64,000 bases of DNA from Allacma fusca (GCA_947179485.1 OX359245.1:59073067-59137066); one strand, 5' to 3'. Counted from the stretch's first letter, positions 23,371-35,275 are shown. Notes: generated by a model from the sequence alone, not told the origin. Program-made: numbers and translations.

Positions 23371-24185
23371 GAAAATAATCTCATGGTTCACTAGGTTATT
23401 ATACATTGAAGCTTTTGAAAAAGTGAGCCAAGAAGAAGTACAAGTTTATCCAAGTTTGAAATACGGTTACTCATATTTACTGTAGGTACGCAACATTATG
23501 GCTTTATCCAACACAAAGAGCATTATTCAATCAAATACTACTGCAACTTAACAACCATGTATAAAACTATGTATAACTATGTACATATATACAACCAAGT
23601 ATAAACTCTGTCCATAACAACAGCTTGGATACGTCATGTAAAACAAACGGTAAACGGGACATTACCTACTTATGACTAAATACCTAGACGTTTGTATATG
23701 CGTCAAAACCCAGTGAATTTAATTAATTGTTAAATACCTCGACTAATCTACAATATTAAAATATCACAAGTTGACAATGTTATTCCCAACTGCCTTATGA
23801 ATTACAGCTGCAAATACTTTAATATTCGTTCGGGAAATCCAAAATAGAACTCCATACCGTTAACTTACATGTAATCAGTGGAAAATTTTAATTTAGACAT
23901 GAACAGGAAAGATATATACATACATATAAAGACATACCTTTACACATTCAGCTATAGGGACATGCACTACTTAAATTCAAATGGGTTGAGTTAATCCCTT
24001 TGTAGGTGCCTGGAATGGTCATTACAACGTGAAGACCGTTCCAATTAATTTTGTATTCAATTTCAAAGCTCTGAATAGCTTTTATTTTTTAATACTTAAT
24101 AATTTCAATATATGATCAGTTTAAAGTTTTTCACATATATACAATGTTATTCAAAAGAGTTCTAGCAACCTTCGAAGAAGTTTTA
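23371..24185. repeat. repeated intergenic unit plus upstream block of fragment F1
   Basis: Bases 23480-23870 match 27165-27400, 36170-36220 with 39815-39960, and 53190-53760. This unit sits between one receptor and the next. Bases 24011-24041 hold the conserved upstream block (TGGAATGGTCATTAC) of the intact genes. Confidence 0.55.
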
Positions 24186-24370
24186 ATGGACACGATTCTA
24201 ACACCAACAATATTCGAGCAACTGAAATATCATTACAGATTAGTAAGTTCAAAATTCAAGGCAGTCCATTTTTTTGGAAGCACTAAGAAAATCTACCAGG
24301 AAATAAAATATTAAACGTTTGACTAGCTTTTTGAAAAATTAACTGTCTAATTTTATATTTGTAATGAGAA
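24186..24370 (+). pseudogene. receptor fragment F1 (start of exon 1)
   Basis: ATG at 24186 opens MDTILTPTIFEQLKYHY in the family pattern. Frameshifts then break the SVQASPYLW and LPGIETS regions, and similarity ends near 24370 in the first membrane segment. The rest of the gene is replaced by intergenic repeat. Confidence 0.72.
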
Positions 24371-24701
24371 AATTAATAAAAAATATTTTGGGCAGACTAT
24401 GTTACCTATGGAGAACTGTTCCCACAGATCCGTTTCAGCTCAAAACGAATGGCAACCCGATATGTCCAAACAATTCTGATAACTTAGCCTTGACCATTCT
24501 CTAATAGTAAACCAAAGAAATACTTCACATCATTGATTATCATTTCACGGCGTTAAACATGGGTCACTTTAAATAAGCGTCGAATATGTTCACAATTTTT
24601 TGTTCGCAATCTACTAAAGTAAAATGCCACAAGTTGGCAATGTCTTTTCCAACAACCTTATGAATCATGATTTTCAATAATATATTAATATTCGCTATGA
24701 T

Positions 24702-25330
24702 TACCTTCCGAAAATTGAAACATCCAAAATTATAATAGCGTTTTGGAAGATTAATTAGCTATTTTTCTTAACTTTTTATTTGTAATTGTACGATGTGTCC
24801 AGGTCTCTATCGACGAAGCAGTGCCTTTGACAATGAAAATTTACATGCAATTTGTGACTATATTATTCTCTATCGGTGTAATGTTTCACTGGATCAATTT
24901 TGTATACAGAAGAGAATTTAGAACACTAGAGAAGCATACACTAGTTTTCCTGAAAAATTTCGAAGGTAAGAAAATGTTTCTAAATTCAATATAACTGTTG
25001 TAGTGTGAACCATTCCATTTTTTTGAAATCATAGCTTGTTTAAATTTCCAGTAATAAATGGGTCCGTCAATAATCCCGTTAGAAGAAAATGAACTCGGAT
25101 AAATCTGATTTTCTTGAAGGTTTGTCGAGTGATTATCACAACAAGTGCATGTGTTTTCGCTCTAAATGCTCTTTTACGTCCGACATCCCCAGAGTTCATC
25201 ACCTCTTTATGGGCTCATGGCGAATACCCAGCTGGGTCAGAATTTTCCAAATATTAATCTTCGTGTATGTAATTATGTATGTTTTATTCAGCTTTACAGT
25301 GGCGTTGAAGTTCATCCATGCAGAATTCAG
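24702..25330 (+). pseudogene. receptor fragment F2 (exon 1 end and exon 2)
   Basis: Exon 1 resumes at LPKIETSK and continues to the donor after 24966. Exon 2 runs from about 25053 to 25330. Faults include a 6-base loss in the first membrane segment, TGG to TGA early in exon 2 (AGAAGAAAATGAACTCGG), and a deletion in membrane segment 4. There is no exon 3. It belongs to another copy than F1, since intergenic sequence separates them. Confidence 0.75.
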
Positions 25331-25793
25331 GTTCGTGAGTAGAAATATCGACTTACAAATTTTATTCTCTCACTGTTTCTCCTATCATCATTTTTTGTTG
25401 TAAAATGGACTTAGCTCGTACGACTAAAGATAGGAATATCCCTTGGAAAAGACAGTCAAATCAAGATTTATTAGCAAGATGTTTTTATTTTCCGTGAAAA
25501 CCGAAATCTTTACAGAGATGATATTGTGTTACTCACTCGTACTGTATCTTTTCACGAAATCCCCACACCATACGGATTTTTCTCATCACGAATGAACTTT
25601 GTAGGTAAAGTTCAACACCCATTGCTATTCTACGAACTAAATGACAAACGTATTGCTAGTCATGTGACAATGAAGTTCTCCCAACCGTCTCATCTCATTG
25701 CCTCTCTTGCACCCCAGTAGACTATCCAATGCACACATACATAGCTCACAATCAGCATTTTACATCAATTCATACCAGAGCTGCGTTCATGTT
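25331..25793. other. intergenic, no gene supported
   Basis: Short open frames only. One of 64 codons at 25526-25720 has no recognisable features. Confidence 0.4.
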
Positions 25794-26679
25794 CGGTTCA
25801 AATAGCGATTCGAACATGAATATGACTCGAACATGACAATTTTAAATAAACCACGATCTGAACATGACCTGAGTACTTCAAGTTCACGTCGTAACTTGAC
25901 CATGAAAGTATGATAAGTTCAAGTTAATTTCAGCGAACTTGAACATGGTGCTAACATGAAGATCAAGTTAGCTCCGTTACTTGACCCGAACATGCACTTG
26001 AACTTGAACATGACCACGAATTTAAAGTAATACGGGTACAAAATCAATTAAGGACTCAACATTGTAACCTTTTGGAATGCATTGCTATGTCAGCTTAAAA
26101 TGCAATAGACAAAATTAATAACCATAATATTTTAATCAACATTCCCCAAAGGTTTTCTCTGAAACTTTGACCACCGGACACTTTTTCAGTCAACATTAAT
26201 GTGGACCACTTTTAATTAACTTAGTTTTATTAGCTATTGATTTTATTTACTGAATTTCAGCTTTATGAGATGACTTTACTTTACCATGCGGTTGATGGGA
26301 ATAAGCACGTTGAGTTTTTTACACATGCGTGTATGTATTGTAGATGCTCCTATTTGCAAACCGTTGAAATTTTAAATCAGGTACAAGCTGTAAATAAAGG
26401 AGATCTTGCAATCACGTTTTATTCATCATTTCTAACATCAACTTGAAATGACATGTTCATGTTCAAGTTTTTCCAGCTGGCTGAACCGACCATGGACATG
26501 ACAATGTTGTCAAGTTGGATGATGAAGACTTGAACATGAACATGATTCGGACTTGAAAGTCAAGTGAAAATTTGACGTAAACTCGAACATGATGCTTCAT
26601 GGTCAAGTTAAAATAATCGTCAAACCGAACTTGACATGAACTTGACCTTGACATGAACATGACCAGTTTTAACATGAAC
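25794..26679. mobile_element. putative MITE rich in GAACATGA motifs
   Basis: Both edges are packed with the words GAACATGA, AACTTGA and their complements (25794-26030 and 26440-26679). The outermost parts are inverted (GTTCATGTT against AACATGAAC). The centre is ordinary AT-rich DNA. There is no coding capacity. The edges are approximate because no target duplication was found. Confidence 0.55.
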
Positions 26680-27944
26680 GTACATTTCCACAACACTTTT
26701 ACTACATTCATTTTTTTGTGCATGCATTCATAGTACTACTACCTATATGTATGGTATTTTGCCCCTTAATCTGAAATATGTTACATTGCTGTAAATAGAT
26801 CCTTGTAGGGTATAAACATTGCAAAACATATTGTAAGTAAATGTGTACTTTTTGAGTCTCAAAGCTTTTATCTCTACTTTACACCACAATTTTTGTTGCT
26901 GCAACCAGGCTTTTTGACTTAACCAAATGATTTTCGATTAGAATATAGTTCCAATTAAATACCCACTAAGCCTGCAGTGTGTGGATTGTTTCAAAACATA
27001 CAGTTTGCTAGACCAATTAGTAGCTATTTCGTTTTCCCAAATCGAAAACTGGTAGCAAGGTTAGTGGTTCAATGCCTATACATTGAAGTTTTTAGAAAAT
27101 TACTGCAAGAGGAAATTCAATATTATCTAATTTTGACAACTTACTGACTTACTATTCATATTCACTGTAGATACGCAACATATTGCTCCAACATACGCAA
27201 AGAACATTATTCAAAAAATTCGACTGTTACTTATTAAATACATTTACCTACATATATCACTGTTTCCCTAGCTACCGTTTAAGTAGACTATGCAAAACAA
27301 ATGGTAAACCGACATTACGTAAAAATAATTATAACCTAACCTTGGCCATTTTCTAATCAAACAAATATTACACATCAACAAATATGGGCAAATGAAGTGC
27401 CTAAGCCTATAGCCTGCCTATTTTCTTTCAAAAAATATCGCCATCCTATATAGGCTAATAGGATGTTCCAACGAAAAGAAGAGCCTAAATACCACGGGTC
27501 AAGTACTCTGACTGCCTGCCTATTTAGCCTACTGTATATCTGTCCTAGTGTGCATTGCTTGCCTGCATATATTTGCTGTACAGCTTCTGACAGCGCTTTG
27601 CCAGCCTATATAGGCGTATAATTGTGAGCTTTAGATAGTGCAAGCCGTATACAATGATCACATGCAACATGCAATTGGAATATTAATGTAGGGGTTTGAT
27701 TAATGCTGTAGTAAAATCTCAACATTACTGGCCGTATCCTGCTGTTATCTGTTATTTTAAAGCTTTGCGCGCTCATTTCACTATACAGCAAGCGGCTATG
27801 CTATGTTGTCCACTATTTGACTATATAGCAAGCCGCTGTGCTGTGTAGTATACTATTTCACTATATGGACAAGCAAGCCGGTGGTATATGCAGCAAGCAA
27901 AACCCGAGAAGTGAGAAGCAGGATAGACCAGTCTTAGACTGATG
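26680..27944. other. intergenic unit, then GCCTA-rich sequence, no gene
   Basis: Bases 27060-27400 match the repeated intergenic unit. From about 27400 to 27640 the words GCCTA and TAGGC recur (CCTAAGCCTATAGCCTGCCT). Related sequence occurs near 35130-35250 and 36126-36165, on the far side of the island of unrelated genes. Confidence 0.45.
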
Positions 27945-28796
27945 CTAAAGGCCAAGGTGTCTATTTTCGTAGACTCGATCATACAGCGGGTTTCCCACAG
28001 TAACAACCGAACGTGTCTCGTCAAGCGGAGCCTCATGTGTTATGGGCCGGTCAACTACAATTCCTGGGTTTTCATTTCCAGGTAATTCAGGGTTGAGGCT
28101 AATAGCTGCCTGCCTTGGAAGATCACTTTCCAATTCATCATCTCTGGATGCTGTGTCAACTAACGAAACCATTTCAATGTCTTCGTGCCTGGTCTGGGCG
28201 TTGCTGGAGACCGTGAAATTATCGGTTTGCCTGAGACGGTTGAAAATACACCTCCAAAGGAAACATCCAGTAACAAAGAACCCAGTTACCACCAGAGCGC
28301 CTAGCAAAATTAAAGTGTTATGATGAAGAGAATATATTTATTTGGGAATATTTTAACGCCACTCCAGCACTGGTTTGCACGTTTTTATTTGTTGAGAATA
28401 CATTCCTAAACAACAACAAAAAATTAACGTACCCAATCCAGCGGCCAACAATGGAGTGAAACCAAGCTGGGCCACGCTAGTGTCAATAAGATTTGGGTCG
28501 TTTTCTGGAACAACTACTGGGCAGCTTGTCACATCCCGAAAAAGCTTGACAATCCCACCGTCAACATTTTCGAGGTCAAATGCGCAGCAAAAAGAGTCAT
28601 TTGCCAAGCGACAGAACTGTCCCCCATCAATGAGGCATGACGGGCAGTGTCCACCACCCAAAGTATCGTAGCAGCCTAATTTCAATCCAAAACATAATAC
28701 AATAAACCAGCAACCTGAAAGTCAAATTGGTACGTTTAAAAGCAATTGAAATATTAATGCCATGCAATACTTACTAAAATCTGGTAAATCAGACAT
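27945..28796 (-). CDS. predicted single-pass membrane protein with Cys-rich ectodomain and NPxY tail
   Basis: Three exons on the minus strand (28796-28775, 28714-28433, 28300-27945) give 219 aa. The GTAAGT/CTTTCAG and GTACGT/TTGCTAG junctions keep phase 1 throughout. Residues about 8-24 (CWFIVLCFGLKLGC) look like a signal peptide. The ectodomain of about 75 residues has many cysteines (GGHCPSCLIDGGQFC, SFCCAF). One membrane segment follows at about 93-120 (AAGLGALVVTGFFVTGCFLW), then a polar tail of about 100 residues ending with NPLYDRVYENRHLGL. NPLY is an NPxY-type endocytic or PTB-binding motif. I do not recognise the family. The start at 28796 is inferred from the first exon of only 22 coding nt, and an upstream exon is possible. 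No link to the receptor genes is seen. Confidence 0.62.
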
Positions 28797-29166
28797 GTCT
28801 CCTGCCACAGCTATTTTTGATAGGTTCTAGTCAATAACAAAGTCGTTAAAACGTGTATTTTGTTGTACGAAATAGAAAAAACGCCATTTTTTACGTCAGT
28901 GCATATCATTTTTATTGGTCAGAAATATCTGTCACACGAACTCGGGTGAACATGATCTTTCGGTCCTTCTTCAAGTAATAACACTAGGTGATTTGAGATA
29001 AATCTTTCTCCCATTAGGCACGTACGAGTCAAACACACACCCGGTGTAAAGGACTGTGCGAGAATTCGAGTAAGTGTACATGCCTTTAAATACAGACGCA
29101 TAACCGCATTACAGAGACAACGATTAAAATCAATAAAACTTAAATTCGTATGCGTACTTCGAGCTA
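28797..29166. other. upstream region of the membrane protein gene
   Basis: No gene seen. It should contain the promoter of the minus-strand gene, but I recognise no element with confidence. Confidence 0.4.
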
Positions 29167-29650
29167 TTTAGTCCTTCAGTATTTATTTCAGTCTTTCAGT
29201 CCTTATTTCAGTCCTTCAGTCCTTATTTTAGTCCTTCAGTCCTTATTTCAGTCCTTTAGTCCTTATTTCAGTCCTTCAGTCCTTATTTCAGTCCTTCAGT
29301 CCTTATTTCAGTCCTTCAGTCCTTATTTCAGTCCTTCAGTCCTTATTTCAGTCCTTCAGTCCTTATTTCAGTCCTTCAGTCCTTATATCAGTCCTTCAGT
29401 CCTTATTTCAGTCCTTCAGTCCTTATTTCAGTCCTTCAGTCCTTATTTCAGTCCTTCAGTCCTTATTTCAGTCCTTCAGTCATTATATCAGTCCTTCAGT
29501 GCTTATTTCAGTCCTTCAGTCCTTATTTCAGTCCTTCAGTCCTTATTTCAGTCCTTCAGTCCTTATTTCAGTCCTTGAGTCCTTATTTCAGTCCTTCAGT
29601 CCTTATTTCAGTCCTTCAGTCCTTATTTCAGTCCTTCAGTCCTTATTTCA
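29167..29650. repeat. 20-bp minisatellite, about 24 copies
   Basis: The unit CAGTCCTTCAGTCCTTATTT recurs with very few changes (single variants near 29393, 29482 and 29501). Three units make 60 bp, so two overlapping open frames arise that read a 20-residue peptide repeat (FQSFSPYFSPSVLISVLQSL). This is a consequence of the repeat length, and I do not call it a gene. Confidence 0.95.
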
Positions 29651-30036
29651 GCTCTTTATTCCGTACTTAAGTTCTTTCTTCCCTACTTTTTATTTTTATT
29701 TTGGCGAGGTTATTGTAGTTTACGAATTTATTAAATCAAATGATATGATTTTTTTTCAATGACATTTTAGCTAATTTTTATGACTAGGGTTATGCTGAGC
29801 TGCAAAGTGAAAAAAACGCCCATCACTGCTACACACTTATTTTATTATTACACGCTTTATTTTAATATCTACATGCTTCTAGTTTTTTCTCAGACGAGCA
29901 CGGATATTCTCATTACATTTGGTCTGAAATATTGTAACTGCACAGTCATCATCATCAGTTGCTGGCAAGGATACGTAATAAGGGTAACCCTATTTTTATT
30001 TTAATTGTATTTTAAAAGTGCTTACACTTCCATATA
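29651..30036. other. upstream region of the JmjC gene
   Basis: AT-rich with short frames only. An additional 5' exon of the JmjC gene could lie here or further up, but I cannot point to one. Confidence 0.4.
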
Positions 30037-31595
30037 ATGCAACATATAGTCATCAAAAGTTTATTATACCGGATTCATCAAGTTAATGAATATTGTCAGT
30101 TGTTAGTGCCAAAAAAATTGAATCTTGACGAATACAAGTGGCTCATATCCCAACCTGTTCCTTTTCACGCCGTCTCCGTCAGTAACGACCATGCCGTAAT
30201 GTTTTCGCTACCACCAGAAGTCGAATTGGCCGAGCGAAAATATTTTGATTTGGACAGAATACAAGACCAATGCGTCGCCAAGTACGTCCAGCAATGTTCT
30301 TACAAGCCATTAAGACAAGCTGGAGTTTTCCGGAAGGAGGAGAAGAAAATCCAGCCCATCGGTCTGGTGTCCGAGTATCATCAAGGAGAATTGACAGGGC
30401 CCAATTACAACCCAGAGGATATGTGCCAGAATGGAAGGGATGTAGTAAAGATTGTGAATGATTTAGTAGAATTATGTGATGATACTAGTTGTCAGTACAT
30501 AAATGACTTTGATCTGTCGGGGGAAGTTACTTCAAATTTTTTCAATCCATTTTCTTTGGCCAATCTAGAAGCGCCATTGTTTGCCGACAAAACTGTCAAA
30601 GGCATCGAAGGACTAAATATTCCCTTTAAGTATTATGGATGCCCGAACTCCTCAAGTAAGTTTTTAAAATTAACTATTATTTATAATGCTTGATTTTTTG
30701 GCTTGAATTATGTAACCCAGAACTGTGTAAATTCAAGAATTCCATTTTTTATTATTAACAGCTCCTATGCATCTGGATGACTACGGACTATCCACAACAA
30801 GCTTCCATGTAGCAGGAGCCACAAAAGTCTGGATTACCATTGCTCCCAAAGAAAAACTTCGCTTCCAGAAGTTAGTCGAATTAAGTCTTCCATCACAATT
30901 CAAGAAGACGGCGGAGGTATGCGACCGGAAATTGTCAGGTGCCAAACTAATGTTTACTCTAGAACTGGTGGAGAAATGGCAGGTTAAATATTTGGTTGTG
31001 CTACAAAATCCCGGGGACCTGCTCCTGTTGAACGGAAATACGTACCATCAAGTACATAACACGGGGTTCAACATTGTCCGTGGAATGAACCACAACGATG
31101 ACCGGTACTTATCAGTGGATATCCGGATGTGTAGGTGCGAAACACTGGACCATGAGGACACTATTCCATATGATAGGCACGCTATGCAGAGAGCATGGCT
31201 CGAATATCTTCCCAAAAGAATCGGTAAGACTTACAATTAGTCATTTTATGTATGTAAGTAATGTCAATATGTAATCGAATTTATGTACCTACACGAAATT
31301 ATTTTGACTTGTATTTTCTTTTAACGGCCCAGTTATTTAGATGTACATATAAAGAATGTCAAAAGTTTTTTATTATGCCAGCAAACTGAAAGAACATTTG
31401 CCCCACCAAGATAAATCTGGTAAGAGCATTTTTATAAAATCCAGTTCTAATTTGTTCTAAATGAATGAACGTAAAATGTAAAATTTGAATTGTTTTTTTA
31501 CAGCCACGTTCCTGTGTGAGAAATGTGGCAAGGGATTTCCTAACAGTTCCAACCGAAACAAACACTCTCAAAACAACTGCAAAGGAGAAAAATGA
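30037..31595 (+). CDS. JmjC-domain 2-oxoglutarate/Fe(II) oxygenase with C-terminal zinc-finger exons (KDM4-like)
   Basis: Model: 30037-30655, 30762-31223, 31366-31419 and 31504-31595, in phase throughout, 408 aa. The core resembles KDM4-type JmjC domains: GIEGLNIPFKYYG, then TPMHLDDYGLSTTSFH with the HxD iron ligands, then KVWITIAP, and GNTYHQVHNTGFN with the distal His ligand. Such enzymes demethylate histone lysines or hydroxylate proteins in the nucleus. The tail has a C2H2-like finger rest (YYASKLKEHLPH) and CEKCGKGF with NRNKHSQNNC, a C2HC finger. The acceptor before 31366 (AAAAG) is weak. A fuller finger would read from CTYKECQKF just upstream but needs a +1 shift in a run of six T. Without exon 3 the frame ends at 31240. 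No JmjN domain is seen; the N-terminus may be incomplete. AATAAA lies near 31607. Confidence 0.72.
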
Positions 31596-32518
31596 GTTAG
31601 CAGTGGAATAAAGCTTAATTTTCTGTCAGTTGAAATGTATGTGCCTTACATTCAGTCAATATATTCCTCAGATTACCATAAAATGTCATGTCACCAATAT
31701 TAATAGTCAAAAATCTCATCGTAAACATTTGAGACTGGAAATAAGTCTGATTTTGATAATATCTTATCATTTTAATTACTTCAATAGTTATTGTGGGTGT
31801 GGGTGGGAAACTATATTTCTAACTAAATAAATCAATGACAAAATAGTCAAAGGTAAACAAAATACCTTACAAAACAAAAAACTGATTCTCGTGTTAACAA
31901 TTTTTTACCACATTATAAACCACAAATTATTTTCAATGAAACCGGTATACCCCTTAACTCCCATAGGCACCATACATGTCATTGACATACTCATAATGAA
32001 TATTGTATGCATATAACTTCATCCCGTGATTGATGGCTAGGTCTATAGACCATTTAATCGGAATTTCACGGCCGTCAAATCCCAACAACGAAACGAACAA
32101 ACATGGCCAGAGGGCAAATGCAACGAAGTTTTCCGTTAAAACCTTCTTCTAAATATTGGAGATTTTCGTAGTATTTTACAAAAGCAGATTCCAGGTCATC
32201 AATTGTATTAAAATGCAGCACTAGAAAATTACAAAAAATATATATTTTTGAAACTCTCACGCTGCCCTCTGGGACTGTGCCTGATTCCATTGACTCTTAT
32301 AATAACTCTGCCTGACTGAGACTCATAGGAAACGGCAAACAGACTTAAGGACTGACTGACTGATCAGAAACTTAAGTCTGATTTTGAGTTGGACTGAAAA
32401 AGGTAGGGACTGGTGGATCCTGGTGAGAAGCAAAGCGAGCTGAAAAAGCTCTCCTCTGCGACAGAGTTTCAGCTCGCTCACTCGCTGTGCTTCTCGGCTG
32501 TATACCACCTGCTGCCAA
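31596..32518. other. 3' flank of the JmjC gene, no further gene
   Basis: AT-rich sequence. Around 32410-32510 a GC-richer stretch contains partly inverted words (GAAGCAAAGCGAGCTGAAAA against TTTCAGCTCGCT), but no clear element boundary. Confidence 0.4.
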
Positions 32519-32615
32519 TCTACTGGAAGCTCAATAAAGCATACAATAATAAGCAATTTTAGATTTTCGCCATAATCTAAAATTCCTTATTGTACTCTCT
32601 ATTGAGCTTCCAGTA
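32519..32615. repeat. short hairpin, about 43-bp arms
   Basis: CTACTGGAAGCTCAATA at the left returns as TATTGAGCTTCCAGTAG at the right, and the arms meet at ATTTTAGATT/AATCTAAAAT around a loop of about 8 bases. There are a few mismatches and small indels in mid-arm. It may be the core of a fold-back element or a precursor-like hairpin. Confidence 0.75.
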
Positions 32616-32624
32616 GTAGGGCTT

Positions 32625-33075
32625 CTGTTACGGTGCCAGGATCGGGACAGTTTCGAGACAACAATTTTGCCCGATGTTATTTCGGGACTAAATCTGGACT
32701 TTTTTGTCCAAATAGATTTCGGGACGAGACGAAACAATAGATCAGGACAGGAAAAAATACCTGTACAGTATACAATTGCTGCAAAAATGAATATGTATAT
32801 TAATCGTTCCGTTTAAAATTTGTTTTATATGTGAATACTTTTTAAAGTAAACTTTCGCTATTATTGGAGGTTCTTATAGAAATAGTGGAATTTGGAGCAT
32901 TTCTTTTAAGACTGGGACTATAATCGGGATGGGCCGTCCCGAGTGTTTTGGAACAGGACAGGGATCGGGACCAAATTTTTGTCCCCATGTTATTTAGGGA
33001 CTGATACGGAACGAACGTTTTTGTCCCAAGGATTTCGGGACGGGACAGAATTGTCGGCGGGACAACAAAAATATG
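32625..33075. repeat. GGGAC-rich dispersed repeat, copy 2
   Basis: It is similar to 2975-3320 over its length and begins with repeated GGGAC/GGGACG words at both edges (CAGGATCGGGACAG and TCGGCGGGACAAC). Non-coding. Probably a hAT-type MITE by style, but no target duplication was fixed. Confidence 0.55.
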
Positions 33076-33362
33076 ATTAGGAATTAAGGATTGATTTGTA
33101 GGAACCATGGACTTTAGTAAAAATAGCAATTGAAAAGTGTTGTGCTAACATGAATTCCTTTCACTTTTCCTATTTTAAATTATCTGTGCGTCCAGTGTCT
33201 GAGGCTTCAGTTACATTATTACGGTACAACTGAGATATACACAAACTATAATGTAACATACAAAATCATATTTGATCACCACGTTGTGCTGATCCATTAA
33301 GGGGTGAAGCACCATACAGTGATGCAACAGCAAGATTTAATAACAATGTTGGTTGGTATTAA

Positions 33363-34668
33363 GAGAGTGTGCACATATTACGTTTCATTTTTGGGGGAGG
33401 GAGGGGGTCTTGATGCTGATGATTTTGTGTATACCCAGGGGGGGTGGGGGTAATCTTGCTGATGACGTTTCACCGATTCTCAAAAAAATTTAAGGAATAA
33501 ACCCGGATAATTGTTAGACTAGTGTTTTTAGCAACAAACTTTTATTGGTGAAAGACCACTGATACATTTTATAAACATACGCAAGCCGTACATTAGTCCA
33601 AATGTCTGACAACCATGAGCATTCCAAAAACTCATGGCTTACGCAAGAATGGCTTCAAAATCACGTCCATCAATTTCAGTTTTGCAAATAGTTTGTTCTC
33701 ATGATCTCAGTTGCTGTGGCCCTTGGCGATGCAACTTGGACAAATATTTAATATCGAAGTTTCTCCAGATTCCGGTGCTCTTTAAGCATGATTTTTCTGG
33801 AGTTCGTATTTGAAAACCCGGACGATTCATCTGCCTACTTTGGCGGTTTGTTGCCAAATGTCGTGCTAAATGTCTGGAAACTATCCCCGTCTACTATTGC
33901 CCCAGAATTCAAGGCAACCTTGAAATGCAAACCCACCATGCGTGCAATTACTATTTTGTTATCAACATTGCATATGAATCCCAGAAAAGAGCTGCTCATA
34001 GAAATTCATTAGAAAGAATCTCGAAAAGCATTGAATCTGTTGTTCAAAGTAATCAAATGCAATTTTCCACAGCATGTGAAGCGGAGTATTTGTCGGAAAC
34101 ACCGACGGAAGTTATTGTAAATGTGGCTGACTCGATACATAGCAAATTTGCTGATATTACTGACGTTAAATGATAATTTTATAATAATAATAGGCTCATT
34201 GCAAAAACAGTAATAATTGCAACTTCGCTTTTGTCAGAGAAGGAAAAACCAAAATAAAATGGCCGCGATCTAAAGTTTCCCAAACGGTATTCCTTCGTTT
34301 ACTTTAATTATTATTTTTCCTTCCATCAAAATTTGGTTTATTTTGTTTAAGTACGAACATGTGGACCGATTTCAACCAATAACAAGCTCATCAATTTTGA
34401 ACAAAATAGGTCGAGCATTTTCGGAGGAAAGTACAGATTTTTTTTACTGACCTGTTTCAATCGCCAGACATCACGGATAACACTATCTTATAAGTGGGCT
34501 AACGCCGCCCTAAAAATGCTACGGATTAAACTTATTTTTTGTCTTTGTTTTTGCTTTGATGACTTTTACAGGGGAGGGGGGTCAAGGAACAATGACGTTA
34601 GGATGACGATAGGGAGGGTAGGGTCCAAAAAGGGCGAAAAAATGAAACGTAATATGTGCACACTCCCT
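33363..34668. mobile_element. DNA element with about 30-bp inverted ends (GTGTGCACATATTACG)
   Basis: The left end 33363-33392 and right end 34639-34668 are inverted copies sharing GAGTGTGCACATATTACG and the following TTTCATTTTT. G-rich runs lie just inside the left end and in the complement inside the right end. The middle (about 33788-34172) has two overlapping + frames that could be one decayed protein with a frameshift (an end like SLERISKSIESV and VADSIHSKF). I do not recognise it. The element type is therefore open. Confidence 0.7.
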
Positions 34669-35267
34669 AAGTTGATCAAGCGGTTAGTTAAATTCCCCGT
34701 GTATAGCCAAATATTGAGTTTGGGAGAGAACTTTAGTGAGCTGGAGCGGTGTACCATAATTTTTTGATGATGAATTGCCAACTACCTGTTTGAAACGAAT
34801 TGTTAGTCTTACAATTAATAGTTCGCATGTCTTATATGAGATTACTTTGCCCAGGGAAGCAGGCTATTAATATTAAGCCTTCTCAACATGCCATAGTGCA
34901 TAGTATCCAGTGAGAATAATAAAATATGGGACGATTATGCATGTACTATGGTACACATTACTGGTAGCATACGCATATACTTTGGTAATTACTGGTTTCA
35001 AGTAATTCCCGCCTCATTGTCAGCCCGGCTCTGCAAACGTTTTCCCAACGTTTGTAATCCTGTCCTAACAAATTGGTGCTTTGAAAATGTTCCGCTCACC
35101 ACTATAGTCTAGCCTTTACTTGAACGAACTTGTAGCCTGCCTGAATAGCCCAGTCCCTTTTTCGGAAATATCTGAATATCCTAAATTTTCCCTAAGCCTA
35201 TATTGTAGTGGTGATTGCCCAGCCTAGAACCTCGCCTAGATCGATATCCCAACTTGCAGCATACTAG
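34669..35267. other. intergenic, GCCTA-rich near 35130-35250
   Basis: No gene. The words AGCCTGCCT, AAGCCTATA and AGCCTAGAAC echo the sequence at 27400-27640 on the other side of the island. Confidence 0.4.
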
Positions 35268-35275
35268 ATCCTTAG

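Noticed and set aside
29167..29650. 142-codon open frame encoding FQSFSPYFSP-type repeats
   Set aside because: It is explained fully by the 20-bp minisatellite; there is no start context, splice signal or composition of a real gene.
29167..29650. CRISPR-like array
   Set aside because: The 20-bp units are contiguous without spacers, and the genome is eukaryotic.
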